Shown here one piece after another: positions 36,042 to 44,746 of a stretch of 64,000 nucleotides of DNA (its first letter is position 1; each line of letters begins with the position of its first letter). The notes beneath the pieces are model-generated. The model had not been told where the DNA came from, searched no databases, and saw only the letters and a list, made by a program, of their open reading frames with translations. Position numbers and translations under genes: made by a program. This stretch comes from Caenispirillum bisanense. GTDB lineage: Bacteria; Pseudomonadota; Alphaproteobacteria; Rhodospirillales; Rhodospirillaceae. The stretch lies in assembly GCF_039523075.1 (NCBI RefSeq), contig NZ_BAAAEP010000006.1, forward strand, positions 1-64,000, given 5' to 3'.

Positions 36042-36514
36042 ACCGCACGTCCAAGAAGCTGATCGGCGATGGCATACCCCACGAGCGCCGCCATCCGCTG
36101 GAGGGGGGAGGTGTCCGGATCACGACTTTCGTGCCCTTCCATTTCAAGAAGCGCGGTATCAAAAAGGTAATCGTTGCCCCGGAAGGCGTCACCCAGCCAA
36201 TTGCCATCACCAGTACCCCGGTACTGACCCCCGAACAGGATCGCCCACTGCTCAAGGCGCTGGGACGCGGTATCTACTGGCAGCAGTTGATCGACAACGG
36301 AACGGTGGCCAGCAGCGCCGAAATTGCCGAGCGGGAGTGCATCCACCGTTCCACGGTCAACGATCTGCTGCGGCTGGCGCTTCTCGCCCCTGACATTGTC
36401 CAGGCTGCATACGAAGGACGCCTGCCCCGGGCGGTGTCCTTGGAGGCCCTGCTGCGGGCCAAGGTGCCCCTGGACTGGAATGAGCAACGCCGTCTGATCG
36501 CGTCCCTCGGGTAG
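36038..36514 (+). CDS. HTH protein linked to the serine recombinase
   Basis: This 158-residue protein begins by ATGA overlap with the recombinase stop. A beta-rich N-terminus (RITTFVPFHFKKRGIKKVIVAPEG) is followed by a helix-turn-helix-like part, SSAEIAERECIHRSTVNDLLRLALLAPDIVQAAYEGRLP. Homologues lie after DUF2924-type recombinases in other islands. I infer a DNA-binding accessory, perhaps a recombination directionality factor. Tandem inverted repeats start 27 bases after its stop and could be its sites. Confidence 0.65.
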   Translation: MNRTSKKLIGDGIPHERRHPLEGGGVRITTFVPFHFKKRGIKKVIVAPEGVTQPIAITSTPVLTPEQDRPLLKALGRGIYWQQLIDNGTVASSAEIAERECIHRSTVNDLLRLALLAPDIVQAAYEGRLPRAVSLEALLRAKVPLDWNEQRRLIASLG

Positions 36515-36540
36515 CAGAGGGTCCAGCAAAAAAATTTTCC

Positions 36541-36578
36541 GCTACGCCAAATGTAGCTGTTGCTACGCCGGATGTAGC
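36541..36578. repeat. Two tandem 17-bp inverted-repeat sites
   Basis: GCTACGCCAAATGTAGC (36541-36557) and GCTACGCCGGATGTAGC (36562-36578) differ by two central bases and are five bases apart. Each has GCTAC/GTAGC arms, so each is a palindrome with a 7-base centre. They sit between the recombinase cassette and the early phage operon, in the 159-base spacer. Confidence 0.75.
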
Positions 36579-36673
36579 GCCTTCCCCGATGAAGGCGTGC
36601 ATCGGTCATCAACGGCCAGTACAGGACTGGCCACCGGTCGCGCCCGAATCCCTGAGCGGGAAGGAGCACGGCA

Positions 36674-37000
36674 ATGGCCTATTCCATGGCATTGGCTGGG
36701 GGCTCCGGTGGAACACCGGCCCTCAATTCCGGCGTCGGCTTCAGTTCGACGCCCACCCCTGAAAGCACGGCGCTGTCCCAGCGCCGATTCCTGAGCGAGG
36801 TCGAGCTCGCCAATCGTTGGGGCATGTCCCCCAAGACCCTCACCAGGTGGCGCGGGATGGGAAAGGGCCCCTTTTTCGTCAAGTTCTCGAAGAAGGTGGC
36901 CTACCCCCTCGATGGCGAGAACGGGGTGCTCGATTACGAGAAACGCCACGTCTACGCCTCGACGTCCGAACGTGTGCCGGTGAAGGGAGGTCAGTCATGA
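36674..37000 (+). CDS. Excisionase-like HTH DNA-binding protein
   Basis: This 108-residue protein has a Gly/Ser-rich leader, then a MerR/excisionase-type winged helix: RRFLSEVELANRWGMSPKTLTRWRGMGKGPFFVKFSKKVAYPL. Small proteins of this type act as excisionases or as early regulators in phages. AAGGAG lies 7 bases before the ATG. The stop overlaps the next start as ATGA, and it leads the early operon. Confidence 0.8.
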   Translation: MAYSMALAGGSGGTPALNSGVGFSSTPTPESTALSQRRFLSEVELANRWGMSPKTLTRWRGMGKGPFFVKFSKKVAYPLDGENGVLDYEKRHVYASTSERVPVKGGQS

Positions 37001-37479
37001 AAGAACTGACCCTCTACCCAGCCGACCTCGCGGCCATGAGCACGCCCCAGTTGGCAGCGCTACCGATCAGCGACTTCGTCGCAGCCGAACGAAATGTCGA
37101 TGAGGCCGTCGCTTACCTCAAGAACCTGCGCGCCAAGCTGGATGCCGCCAAGCTCCAGCGGTACGGCGAGCAGGCTCGAGCGGCCCTGCGCGCATCTGGC
37201 CGCGATTTCGGCACCGCCCACATTCGCGACGGGGCGCTGCACATCAAGTACGAACTCCCCAAAAGGGTGACCTGGAACCAGATCATCCTCAAGGAGATGG
37301 CCGAGCGCATCGTCGCTGCGGGCGACAAGGTCGAGGACTACATCGACATCAAGCTTTCGGTGTCCGAGACCCGCTACAGCAACTGGCCGCAGGCCTTGCA
37401 GCAGCAGTTCGCGGCTGCCCGCACGGTCGAGGAAGGCAAGCCGGTCATCACCCTGACGCTCGATGGGGAGGCCGCATGA
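36997..37479 (+). CDS. Phage hypothetical protein upstream of Sak4-like ATPase
   Basis: I do not recognise this 160-residue protein. The N-terminal half is helical (VDEAVAYLKNLRAKLDAAKLQRYGEQARAAL), the C-terminal half is a mixed fold ending in PVITLTLDGEAA. It overlaps both neighbours by ATGA. Its constant place before a Sak4-type ATPase in phage gene orders suggests a recombination accessory role. Confidence 0.65.
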   Translation: MKELTLYPADLAAMSTPQLAALPISDFVAAERNVDEAVAYLKNLRAKLDAAKLQRYGEQARAALRASGRDFGTAHIRDGALHIKYELPKRVTWNQIILKEMAERIVAAGDKVEDYIDIKLSVSETRYSNWPQALQQQFAAARTVEEGKPVITLTLDGEAA

Positions 37480-38318
37480 AAAAGCTCCCCATCGTGTCCG
37501 CTATCGAGCGGATGGCCGAGCGCAAGGGCGTGAAGCTGCTGATGCTGGGCAAGTCCGGCATTGGCAAGACCACCCGGCTCAAGGACCTCGACCCGACCAC
37601 CACGCTGTTCCTCGACATCGAGGCGGGCGATCTTGCCGTGGCTGACTGGCCGGGCGACACCATCCGCCCGGCATCGTGGCCGGAGAGCCGCGACTTCTTC
37701 GTGTTCCTCGCGGGTCCCGACAAGTCGCTGCCGCCGGAGGCCGCGTTCTCGCAGGCGCACTACGACCACGTCGTCGAGAAGTTTGGCGACCCGGCGCAAC
37801 TCGACCGCTACCAGACCTTCTTCCTCGACTCGATCACGCAGCTCTCGCGTCAGTGCTTCGCGTGGTGCAAGACGCAGCCGGGCTCCGTCAGCGACCGCAC
37901 CGGCAAGACAGACCTGCGCGCAGCCTATGGCCTGCTTGGTCAGGAAATGATCGCCGCGCTGACCCACCTTCAGCACGCACGCGGCAAGAACGTGGTGTTC
38001 GTGGCCATCCTCGACGAACGCCTCGATGACTACAACCGCAAGGTGTTCGTGCCCCAGATCGAGGGCAGCAAGACCGCCCTCGAACTGCCCGGCATCGTCG
38101 ATGAGGTCGTGACGCTGGCCGAGATCAAGGCCGAGGACGGTAGCGCCTACCGCGCGTTCGTCACCCACACCGTCAACCCCTACGGCTTTCCGGCCAAAGA
38201 CCGCAGTGGTCGCCTCGACCTGCTGGAGCCGCCGCATCTCGGCGCGCTGATCGCCAAGTGCGCGGGCGCAACCGCCACGCCTGCACGCGCCGCCACCCCT
38301 ATCGAATCTCAGGAGTAA
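37476..38318 (+). CDS. Sak4-like phage recombination ATPase
   Basis: This 280-residue P-loop protein has Walker A GKSGIGKTT (residues 24-32) and a Walker-B-like FFLDSITQLSR, in the order seen in Sak4, a short RecA/Rad51-like phage ATPase. These proteins bind ssDNA and promote annealing with a partner SSB. The next gene is a probable ssDNA-binding protein, the usual Sak4 partner. Starts by ATGA overlap. Confidence 0.75.
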   Translation: MKKLPIVSAIERMAERKGVKLLMLGKSGIGKTTRLKDLDPTTTLFLDIEAGDLAVADWPGDTIRPASWPESRDFFVFLAGPDKSLPPEAAFSQAHYDHVVEKFGDPAQLDRYQTFFLDSITQLSRQCFAWCKTQPGSVSDRTGKTDLRAAYGLLGQEMIAALTHLQHARGKNVVFVAILDERLDDYNRKVFVPQIEGSKTALELPGIVDEVVTLAEIKAEDGSAYRAFVTHTVNPYGFPAKDRSGRLDLLEPPHLGALIAKCAGATATPARAATPIESQE

Positions 38319-38323
38319 TCGCC

Positions 38324-38950
38324 ATGACCACCAACTGGAACGACTTCAACGATGCGGAACAGCAACAGGGCTTCGACCTCATTCCCAAGGGCACGCTGGT
38401 GCCGGTGCGCATGACTCTCAAGCCAGGCGGTTATGACGACCCGTCGCAGGGATGGACGGGCGGCTACGCCACCGAATCCTTCGAGACCGGCTCGATCTAC
38501 CTCGCCGCCGAGTTCGTGGTCACGGCAGGCGACTACGCCAAGCGCAAGATGTGGTCGAACATCGGCCTGCACTCCAAGAAGGGCCCGACCTGGGGCCAGA
38601 TGGGCCGCAGCTTCATCCGCGCCGTGCTCAACAGCGCGCGCAACGTCCACCCGCAGGACATGAGTCCGCAGGCCGCCGCCGCGCGGCGCATCCAGGGCTT
38701 CCATGAACTGGACGGCATCGAGTTTCTGGCCCGCGTGGACATCGAGAAGGACGCCAAGGGCCAGGACCGCAACGTGGTCAAGCTCGCGGTCGAACCCGAC
38801 CACCCCGAGTACGCCAAGCTCATGGGCGTGCCGCCCAAGGCCAAGACCGGCGGCGGCACCTCGGGCGCTCCGGCGCAGGCAGCACCCGCGTATCAGACCT
38901 CGGCTACGCAACGCGCACCCGTGACGGGCAAACCGTCCTGGGCACAGTGA
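38324..38950 (+). CDS. Probable phage ssDNA-binding protein
   Basis: This 208-residue protein begins NWNDFNDAEQQQGFDLIPKGTLVPVRMTLKPGG. It has an OB-like beta-rich core, and a Pro/Ala/Gln-rich flexible tail (about residues 170-208) typical of SSB-type proteins. Members lie directly after Sak4-like ATPases in phages. AGGAG lies 9 bases before the ATG. The assignment rests on context and shape. Confidence 0.65.
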   Translation: MTTNWNDFNDAEQQQGFDLIPKGTLVPVRMTLKPGGYDDPSQGWTGGYATESFETGSIYLAAEFVVTAGDYAKRKMWSNIGLHSKKGPTWGQMGRSFIRAVLNSARNVHPQDMSPQAAAARRIQGFHELDGIEFLARVDIEKDAKGQDRNVVKLAVEPDHPEYAKLMGVPPKAKTGGGTSGAPAQAAPAYQTSATQRAPVTGKPSWAQ

Positions 38951-38961
38951 GGGAGGCCGTC

Positions 38962-39819
38962 ATGAACGCATCCATGCTCACTGCCAGCCACTACGGCGTC
39001 GTGCATTTCGGAGATCTCGACTGCGAGGCGGTCGTGCTCACCACCGGCGAGCGCGGCTATGTCCAGCGCCAACTGGCGCGTGCCTTGGGTCTGCGGGACA
39101 AAAGTCCGGGTACGCAAATCGGCGCTTTGATCCGCGAATTTTCCGCTAACTCATTGTCAGTATTCGAAAAAAAAGGGTACGCAAAGGTGCGCCTGCCGTC
39201 CGGCCAGATCGGCACGTTCTTCCCGGCGGGCATCCTGAGCGATGTGGCGCTGGGCATCATCGACGCGGCGCTGCAGGGGCGTTTGCATGCCAAGCGGCAG
39301 CACATCATCCCCAACTGCCGAAAGATTCTCTCGGCGCTGGCCACCACCGGCGAAGTCGCTCTCATCGACGAGGCCACGGGCTACCAGCACCACCGTGCGC
39401 CGGACGCGCTGCAGGAGCTGATCTCCAAGTTGCTGCGCCAGTCCTGCGCATCGTGGGAGCGCCGCTTCCACCCGGACTACTACCGCGCCATCTATCGGTT
39501 GTTCGGCTGGAAGTACCAGGGCCACGACCAGAACCCACCGCACGTCGTTGGCCAGATCACGCTGCGCTGGGTCTACGGGCCGGTGCTGCCAGAGGAGCTG
39601 CTGGATGAGATCCGCAATCGCAAGGGCATCTCGCAGAAGCATCACCAGTGGCTGTCCGATCAGGGACTCGCGCATTTGGAATCGCAGATTCACGCGGTCA
39701 CGGCGATTGCGCGCAGCTCGATGAGCTATCCCGACTTCAAGCGCCGCTGCGAGGCCGCCTTTGCTGGCGCTGCCCTGCAGTTGGGCCTGCTGCTCGATGA
39801 ACTCGAGGAGGGGGCATGA
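38962..39819 (+). CDS. P63C-domain phage protein
   Basis: This 285-residue protein contains the P63C domain: EVALIDEATGYQHHRAPDALQELISKLL, then WERRFHPDYYRAIYRLFGW and GQITLRWVYGPVLPEELLDEI. The N-terminal part is ANT-like or HTH-like (GYVQRQLARALGLRDK). The domain is found in many phages; function is unknown, perhaps replication control. The ATG at 38962 has GAGGGAGG upstream; its end overlaps the next gene by ATGA. Confidence 0.8.
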   Translation: MNASMLTASHYGVVHFGDLDCEAVVLTTGERGYVQRQLARALGLRDKSPGTQIGALIREFSANSLSVFEKKGYAKVRLPSGQIGTFFPAGILSDVALGIIDAALQGRLHAKRQHIIPNCRKILSALATTGEVALIDEATGYQHHRAPDALQELISKLLRQSCASWERRFHPDYYRAIYRLFGWKYQGHDQNPPHVVGQITLRWVYGPVLPEELLDEIRNRKGISQKHHQWLSDQGLAHLESQIHAVTAIARSSMSYPDFKRRCEAAFAGAALQLGLLLDELEEGA

Positions 39820-40316
39820 AATGCTGGGTCTGCAAACGACAGGCCCGGGGCTACGGCCACACCGACAACCGCCACAGTGTGGGCGATCCCCGGCGCTATC
39901 CCATCGACTGGGTGTTCTGCTCGCGTCGCTGCCAGGACGCATTTCACGCGCTGTACGGCAACTGGCAGCGGGCCAAGGAAGGTCGCATCGACAAGACGGA
40001 GGTCGCCATGATTGATCCGTCTGATGTCGAACTGGCCGCAATGCGTCATTGCCTCAAGGCCTTCGGCGAGGCAGCGAGCGAGATCGGCTTCACCAAGCCG
40101 CTGGGCGACTACTCCGAAGCCGAAGCTCTGCGGGTAATCGACGCCATCGTCACTTGCTGGTCGGACGCAATGGTCGCGCACCACGAGGAAACCAAGTTTC
40201 CGCCCGTGCGGGGCTTGCCGCCCACGCCTGATCCGTTGTCACCTGATGCCGCCAATCCCTTCGCGGATCTGGAGGACGACCTGCCTTGGGATGAACCGAA
40301 GGGGAAGAAGCCATGA
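39816..40316 (+). CDS. Zinc-ribbon phage protein (DUF6511-like)
   Basis: This 166-residue protein starts with a treble-clef-like zinc site: CWVCKRQARGYGHTDNRHSVGDPRR...WVFCSRRCQDAF, giving CxxC and CxxxC pairs. A helical middle and acidic Pro-rich tail follow. It resembles DUF6511 proteins found in phage early operons. The role is not known; nucleic acid or protein binding through zinc is likely. Linked by ATGA on both sides. Confidence 0.65.
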   Translation: MKCWVCKRQARGYGHTDNRHSVGDPRRYPIDWVFCSRRCQDAFHALYGNWQRAKEGRIDKTEVAMIDPSDVELAAMRHCLKAFGEAASEIGFTKPLGDYSEAEALRVIDAIVTCWSDAMVAHHEETKFPPVRGLPPTPDPLSPDAANPFADLEDDLPWDEPKGKKP

Positions 40317-41047
40317 TCGACTTCAATTCCTCATCGAGTATCGCGGGCCAGGTCACCGCCCTGGTCGACGCCGGGTTGCAGTTGGCCCGCGCCCGCCAGT
40401 CTGAGCGCCAGTACCTCGGGGCCTCGCGCCTCGGGGTGGCCTGTGAGCGCGCGCTGCAGTTCGAGTACGCGCAAGCACCCGTCGACCAGGGCCGCGAGTC
40501 CGATGGCCGGATGCTGCGCATCTTCGAACGTGGCCACGTCATGGAGGACTGCATGGTCGCGTGGCTGCGGGGCGCAGGCTTCGACCTGCGCACGCGCAAG
40601 GCGGACGGCGAGCAGTTCGGCTTCTCGGTGGCCGATGGCCGACTGCAGGGCCACATCGACGGCGTCATCGTCGCTGGCCCCGAGGGCTTTGCCTATCCAG
40701 CGCTCTGGGAGTGCAAAGCCTTAAGCAACAAGTCCTGGCGCGAGCTGGAGAAAAAGGGCTTGGCCATCGCCAAGCCCATCTATGCCGCGCAAGTGGCGAT
40801 TTACCAAGCCTATCTCGAACTGCACGAGCATCCGGCGATCTTCACGGCGCTCAATGCCGACACGATGGAGATCTACGCCGAGCGGGTGCCGTTCGACGCT
40901 GGGCTTGCGCAGCGCATGTCCGACCGGGCGGTGAAAGTCATCACCGCGACTGAAACAGGCGAATTGCTGCCGCGCGCCTTTGTCGATCCGACCCACTTCG
41001 AATGCCGGATGTGCCCCTGGCAGGACCGGTGCTGGAGGACGCAATGA
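40313..41047 (+). CDS. PD-(D/E)XK exonuclease, Cas4/RecB-like with Fe-S cysteines
   Basis: This 244-residue nuclease has the active-site signature GHIDGVI (Asp), then ALWECKALSNKSW (E-x-K), and a Gln in YAAQVAIYQAYL, the RecB-family QhxxY motif. The C-terminus CRMCPWQDRC with an N-terminal Cys (ACERAL) suggests an iron-sulfur cluster as in Cas4/AddB. In phages, such enzymes act as 5'-3' or 3'-5' exonucleases alongside annealing proteins. Here it lies in one operon with the Sak4-like ATPase. Confidence 0.82.
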   Translation: MIDFNSSSSIAGQVTALVDAGLQLARARQSERQYLGASRLGVACERALQFEYAQAPVDQGRESDGRMLRIFERGHVMEDCMVAWLRGAGFDLRTRKADGEQFGFSVADGRLQGHIDGVIVAGPEGFAYPALWECKALSNKSWRELEKKGLAIAKPIYAAQVAIYQAYLELHEHPAIFTALNADTMEIYAERVPFDAGLAQRMSDRAVKVITATETGELLPRAFVDPTHFECRMCPWQDRCWRTQ

Positions 41048-41256
41048 ACCATATCGAATCACACGCACCAGAGGCGGAACCGATGGTAGGGGCACGGCAA
41101 GCCGCCCGTTTGCTCAATCTGCCCACGTACTACTTCACCAAGCCACGGTGCCGCGCCTCCAAGCGCATTCCGCACTATCGGATCGGCCAGATGGTTCGGT
41201 TCCGAATGTCAGAGCTCACCGCGTGGGCAGCGGCAGAAGGAGGAGCCCATGACTGA
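41044..41256 (+). CDS. Small excisionase-like HTH protein
   Basis: This 70-residue protein has PMVGARQAARLLNLPTYYFTKPRC...HYRIGQMVRFRMSELTAW, the MerR/excisionase winged-helix pattern with a substituted recognition helix. It overlaps the nuclease stop by ATGA and the next gene by 8 bases. A regulator or excisionase role is inferred. It is the second such protein in the operon. Confidence 0.75.
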   Translation: MNHIESHAPEAEPMVGARQAARLLNLPTYYFTKPRCRASKRIPHYRIGQMVRFRMSELTAWAAAEGGAHD

Positions 41257-41845
41257 CTACCGTGTGCGCATCTCCGTACGCAATGCCCGTCTATTGCGCG
41301 CCATCGAGCAGGCAGGCTACCGACCAGGCGCGCGGTTCGCCGCTGCCGTTGGCATCAGCTACTACGGCGCACTGCTGCCCTACCTCAATCTCACGCGCTC
41401 TCCGCTGACACCGGATGGGCTGTTGCGGGAGTGCGCATGGGCTTTGTGCGACTTCCTGAATGCATCTCCCTCCGATCTGTGGTCGGATGCACAGCTCCAG
41501 CCGCTGGAAAAGAACCATTCCAGCATCGATCTGGATGCAGACAGCGTGCAAGCCCTGACCTGTGGAACGGCGTCTGCCGACCCGCTGCGGCTGGCCAGCC
41601 ACGCGCAGGCAGGCCGCATCATTCAGGATGCCATCGATTCGCTAACGCCGCGTGAGGCGGACGTGATCCGCGAGCGCTTCTTTGCCGGAGCGTCGCTCGA
41701 CGAGATCGCCGAGAAGATGAAGGTCACGCGCGAGCGCGTCCGCCAGATCGAGGGGAAGGCACTGCGCAAGTTGCGTCACGAATCTCGCATCCCGCAGGAG
41801 CTGGCCGGTGTCGCCGATGTGATCGGAGGTGCTGCCGATGCTTGA
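41249..41845 (+). CDS. Sigma-70 region 4-like DNA-binding protein
   Basis: This 198-residue protein ends in a sigma factor region 4: DSLTPREADVIRERFFAGASLDEIAEKMKVTRERVRQIEGKALRKLRHE. The N-terminal half has RRNARLLRAIEQAG-like helices and no sigma region 2. It could recruit host RNA polymerase to phage promoters or act as an anti-sigma-like regulator. It overlaps both neighbours by 8 bases. Confidence 0.8.
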   Translation: MTDYRVRISVRNARLLRAIEQAGYRPGARFAAAVGISYYGALLPYLNLTRSPLTPDGLLRECAWALCDFLNASPSDLWSDAQLQPLEKNHSSIDLDADSVQALTCGTASADPLRLASHAQAGRIIQDAIDSLTPREADVIRERFFAGASLDEIAEKMKVTRERVRQIEGKALRKLRHESRIPQELAGVADVIGGAADA

Positions 41846-44129
41846 CTTCAATGACACCCCAAAACCAGTCGAGCCCACGCGCATCCTTGATGACAGCAAA
41901 CGCGAAGAACTGCGTGCCGAACTGCTCGCGCGTCTTGAATCCGTTCTGACCACCTTGTTCCCGGCGGGTAAGAAGCGCCGTGGCAAATTCCTGATCGGTG
42001 ATGTGCTGGGCAGTCCTGGCGATAGCCTCGAGGTGGTGCTCGATGGCGAGAAGGCCGGACTGTGGACGGATCGCGCGACGGGCGATGGCGGCGACATCTT
42101 TTCGCTAATCGCCGGGCATTCTGGCCTCAATATCCATACCGAGTTCAGTCTTGTTCTGGGTGCGGCTGCTGATCTGCTCGGTCGCGCCCGCGAGATGCCA
42201 GTACGCCGATCCCGCAAGAAGGATGCGCCGGTGGACGAACTCGGCCCAGCCACCGCCAAGTGGGATTACCTCGATGAGGCGGGCCGTCTCATCGCCGTCG
42301 TCTACCGCTACGACCCACCGGGACGCAAGAAGGAGTTCCGGCCCTGGGACGCCAAGCGGCGCAAGATGACGCCGCCCGAGCCGCGCCCGCTGTACAACCA
42401 GCCGGGGATGATCAGCGCCGCACAGGTGGTGCTGGTCGAAGGCGAGAAATGCGCGCAGGCGCTGATCGACGTCGGCATCGTGGCCACCACCGCGATGCAC
42501 GGGGCGAATGCCCCGGTCGACAAGACCGACTGGTCGCCGCTCAAAGACAAGGCTGTGCTGATCTGGCCCGACCGCGACAAGCCGGGCTGGGAGTACGCCG
42601 TGCAGGCGGCCCAGGCCATCCTGGCCGCCGGTGCCAAGTCCTGCCACATCCTCTACCCGCCCGAGGATGCCGCCGAGGGCTGGGACGCGGCGGACGCCAT
42701 CGCCGAAAGCTTCGACGTCGCCACCTTCCTCACCCACGGCCCGCGTCTGCAGATGCACGACGTGGCCGATGTCGACGAACCGGTGGTCGGCAGCGATGAG
42801 TCCGTATGGGGTACGGAGGATGCGCTGGCGCTGGCCTTCACCCGCCGCTACCACCGGGATTGGCGCTATGTCGCGGCGTGGGGTCGTTGGCTGGTGTGGG
42901 ATGGCCAACGTTGGCGCACCGAGGACACGCTGGCCGCCACCGATCTGATCCGCAGTGTCTGCCGCCAGACCGCCGTGCGCGCTGAAAACCCCAAGGTCGC
43001 GGCCAAGTTGGCCAGCGCCAGTACGGTTGGCGGCGTCGAGCGACTGGCGCGTGCCGACCGCAGGCATGCGGCCACCACCGACGAGTGGGATGCCGATCCG
43101 TGGCTGCTCAATACGCCCGGTGGCGTGGTCGATCTCAAGACCGGACGCAAGCGGCCAAATGAGCGCTCTGACCGGATGACCAAGATCACCACGGCCACCC
43201 CGGACGGCGAATGTTCGCAGTGGATGGCATTCCTGTCCGACATCACGGGCGGCGATGTTGATCTGCAGTCGTATTTGCAGCGCATGGTCGGCTATTGCCT
43301 GACCGGCGTGACCAGCGCCCACGCGCTGTTCTTCCTGTACGGCACGGGAGCCAATGGCAAGAGTGTGTTCGCCAACGTCATCAGCACCATCCTCGGCAAT
43401 TACGCCGCCACGGCATCGATGGAGACTTTCGTCGAAACCCGTGGAGACCGCCATCCGACCGATCTGGCAGGCCTACGTGGCGCGCGCTTCGTGACCGCCA
43501 TCGAGACCGAGCAAGGCCGACGCCTGAACGAATCCAAGGTCAAGGCCATCACCGGCGGCGACAAGATCTCCGCGCGCTTCATGCACAAGGACTTCTTCGA
43601 ATACACGCCGCAATTCAAGCCCGTGATCGTGGGCAACCACAAGCCCGCCATTCGCAACATCGATGAGGCAATGCGCAGGCGGCTGCACATGATTCCGTTC
43701 ACGGTGACGATCCCGCCGGATCGGCGCGATCCGCGCTTGACGGAAAAGCTGCTGGCCGAACGGGACGGCATCCTCGCATGGGCCGTGGCCGGATGCCTTG
43801 CCTGGCAGCGCGAGGGATTGAAGCCGCCCGCCAGCGTGCAAGCCGCGACCGAGGAGTATTTCGAGTCCGAGGACGCGCTGGGCCGCTGGATCGACGAGCG
43901 CTGTGTGCGGGAGGTCAACGCCAAGTCACTGACCGCAGAGCTGTTCACGGATTGGAAGCAGTGGGCCGAGGCATCGGGCGAGTTCATTGGCTCGCAGCGA
44001 CGTTTCTCCGATCTGCTGATCACCCGCGGAATCGAGAAGTGGCGCAACGGCATGGGCGTGCGCGGATTCCGGGGCATTGGCCTCAAGCATCCGCCGATGC
44101 CTGCCTATACGCCCTATGCGGACGAATGA
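41838..44129 (+). CDS. Phage primase-helicase (Toprim + D5-type SF3 helicase)
   Basis: This 763-residue protein has a Toprim-like part (VVLVEGEKCAQALIDVGI, VLIWPDRDKPG) near residues 190-250. A D5_N region and an SF3 helicase follow, with Walker A FLYGTGANGKSVFANVIS, Walker B-like FVTAIETEQGRRL and FKPVIVGNHKPAI (sensor-like Asn). A winged-helix C-terminus ends it. It matches P4/D5-type primase-helicases that start phage or plasmid replication. The ATG at 41838 has GGAGG 8 bases upstream. It closes the early operon. Confidence 0.92.
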   Translation: MLDFNDTPKPVEPTRILDDSKREELRAELLARLESVLTTLFPAGKKRRGKFLIGDVLGSPGDSLEVVLDGEKAGLWTDRATGDGGDIFSLIAGHSGLNIHTEFSLVLGAAADLLGRAREMPVRRSRKKDAPVDELGPATAKWDYLDEAGRLIAVVYRYDPPGRKKEFRPWDAKRRKMTPPEPRPLYNQPGMISAAQVVLVEGEKCAQALIDVGIVATTAMHGANAPVDKTDWSPLKDKAVLIWPDRDKPGWEYAVQAAQAILAAGAKSCHILYPPEDAAEGWDAADAIAESFDVATFLTHGPRLQMHDVADVDEPVVGSDESVWGTEDALALAFTRRYHRDWRYVAAWGRWLVWDGQRWRTEDTLAATDLIRSVCRQTAVRAENPKVAAKLASASTVGGVERLARADRRHAATTDEWDADPWLLNTPGGVVDLKTGRKRPNERSDRMTKITTATPDGECSQWMAFLSDITGGDVDLQSYLQRMVGYCLTGVTSAHALFFLYGTGANGKSVFANVISTILGNYAATASMETFVETRGDRHPTDLAGLRGARFVTAIETEQGRRLNESKVKAITGGDKISARFMHKDFFEYTPQFKPVIVGNHKPAIRNIDEAMRRRLHMIPFTVTIPPDRRDPRLTEKLLAERDGILAWAVAGCLAWQREGLKPPASVQAATEEYFESEDALGRWIDERCVREVNAKSLTAELFTDWKQWAEASGEFIGSQRRFSDLLITRGIEKWRNGMGVRGFRGIGLKHPPMPAYTPYADE

Positions 44130-44181
44130 CTCCTCTGAAAACCATGCCGCCTGACACAACCGACACATTTGCACTAAATCG

Positions 44182-44211
44182 CTCTACACGCGCGCGCACG
44201 CACGTGTAGAG
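44182..44211. promoter_or_regulatory. Inverted repeat between primase and resolvase genes
   Basis: CTCTACACG and CGTGTAGAG form a perfect 9-bp inverted repeat around a 12-base alternating purine/pyrimidine centre (CGCGCGCACGCA). No U-tract follows, so it is more likely a protein-binding site, processing signal or replication element than a terminator. Confidence 0.45.
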
Positions 44212-44268
44212 AAGTTATGTGCGACTGCGCCAGTTGCGTCAGATCGGCAAGAAACCGGGACTGACCTT

Positions 44269-44745
44269 ATGACCACGACCATCCTTGCCCTCGATCTGGG
44301 CACCACCACCGGCTGGGCGCTGCGCGGCAGCGACGGCCACATCACCAGCGGATCGGAAAGTTTCCGGCCACAACGTTTCGAGGGCGGCGGCATGCGCTTT
44401 CTGCGCTTCAAACGCTGGCTCACCGAGATCAAGCAATCCTGTGACGGTATCGACGCCGTGTACTTCGAGGAGGTCCGTCGTCATGCCGGGGTTGATGCGG
44501 CACACACCTACGGCGGGTTCATGGCTCACCTCACCGCATGGTGCGAGCACCACCAGATCCCGTACCAAGGCGTCCCGGTGGGCACGATCAAGAAGCACGC
44601 CACCGGCAAGGGCAACGCGAACAAGGACGAGATGGTGGCGTCCGCCCGTGCTCGCGGTCATGCCCCGGCCAACGACAACGAAGCCGACGCGCTGGCCCTG
44701 CTGTCCTGGGCTGTCCATCACCACGACGTTGGTCAGGAGGTGTGA
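44269..44745 (+). CDS. RuvC-like Holliday junction resolvase
   Basis: This 158-residue protein has an RNase H-fold catalytic set: ILALDLGTTTGWAL (first Asp), VYFEEVRRH (Glu) and DNEADALALLSW (final Asp pair). That is typical of phage RuvC-like resolvases that cut branched replication or recombination intermediates before packaging. The start is preceded by a weak GGGACTGACC. It precedes a small gene by one base. Confidence 0.85.
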   Translation: MTTTILALDLGTTTGWALRGSDGHITSGSESFRPQRFEGGGMRFLRFKRWLTEIKQSCDGIDAVYFEEVRRHAGVDAAHTYGGFMAHLTAWCEHHQIPYQGVPVGTIKKHATGKGNANKDEMVASARARGHAPANDNEADALALLSWAVHHHDVGQEV

Positions 44746-44746
44746 T

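Noticed and set aside
36541..36578. CRISPR-like array
   Set aside because: Only two short repeats with a 5-base spacer; no cas gene in the window. The Cas4-like nuclease lies in a phage recombination operon.
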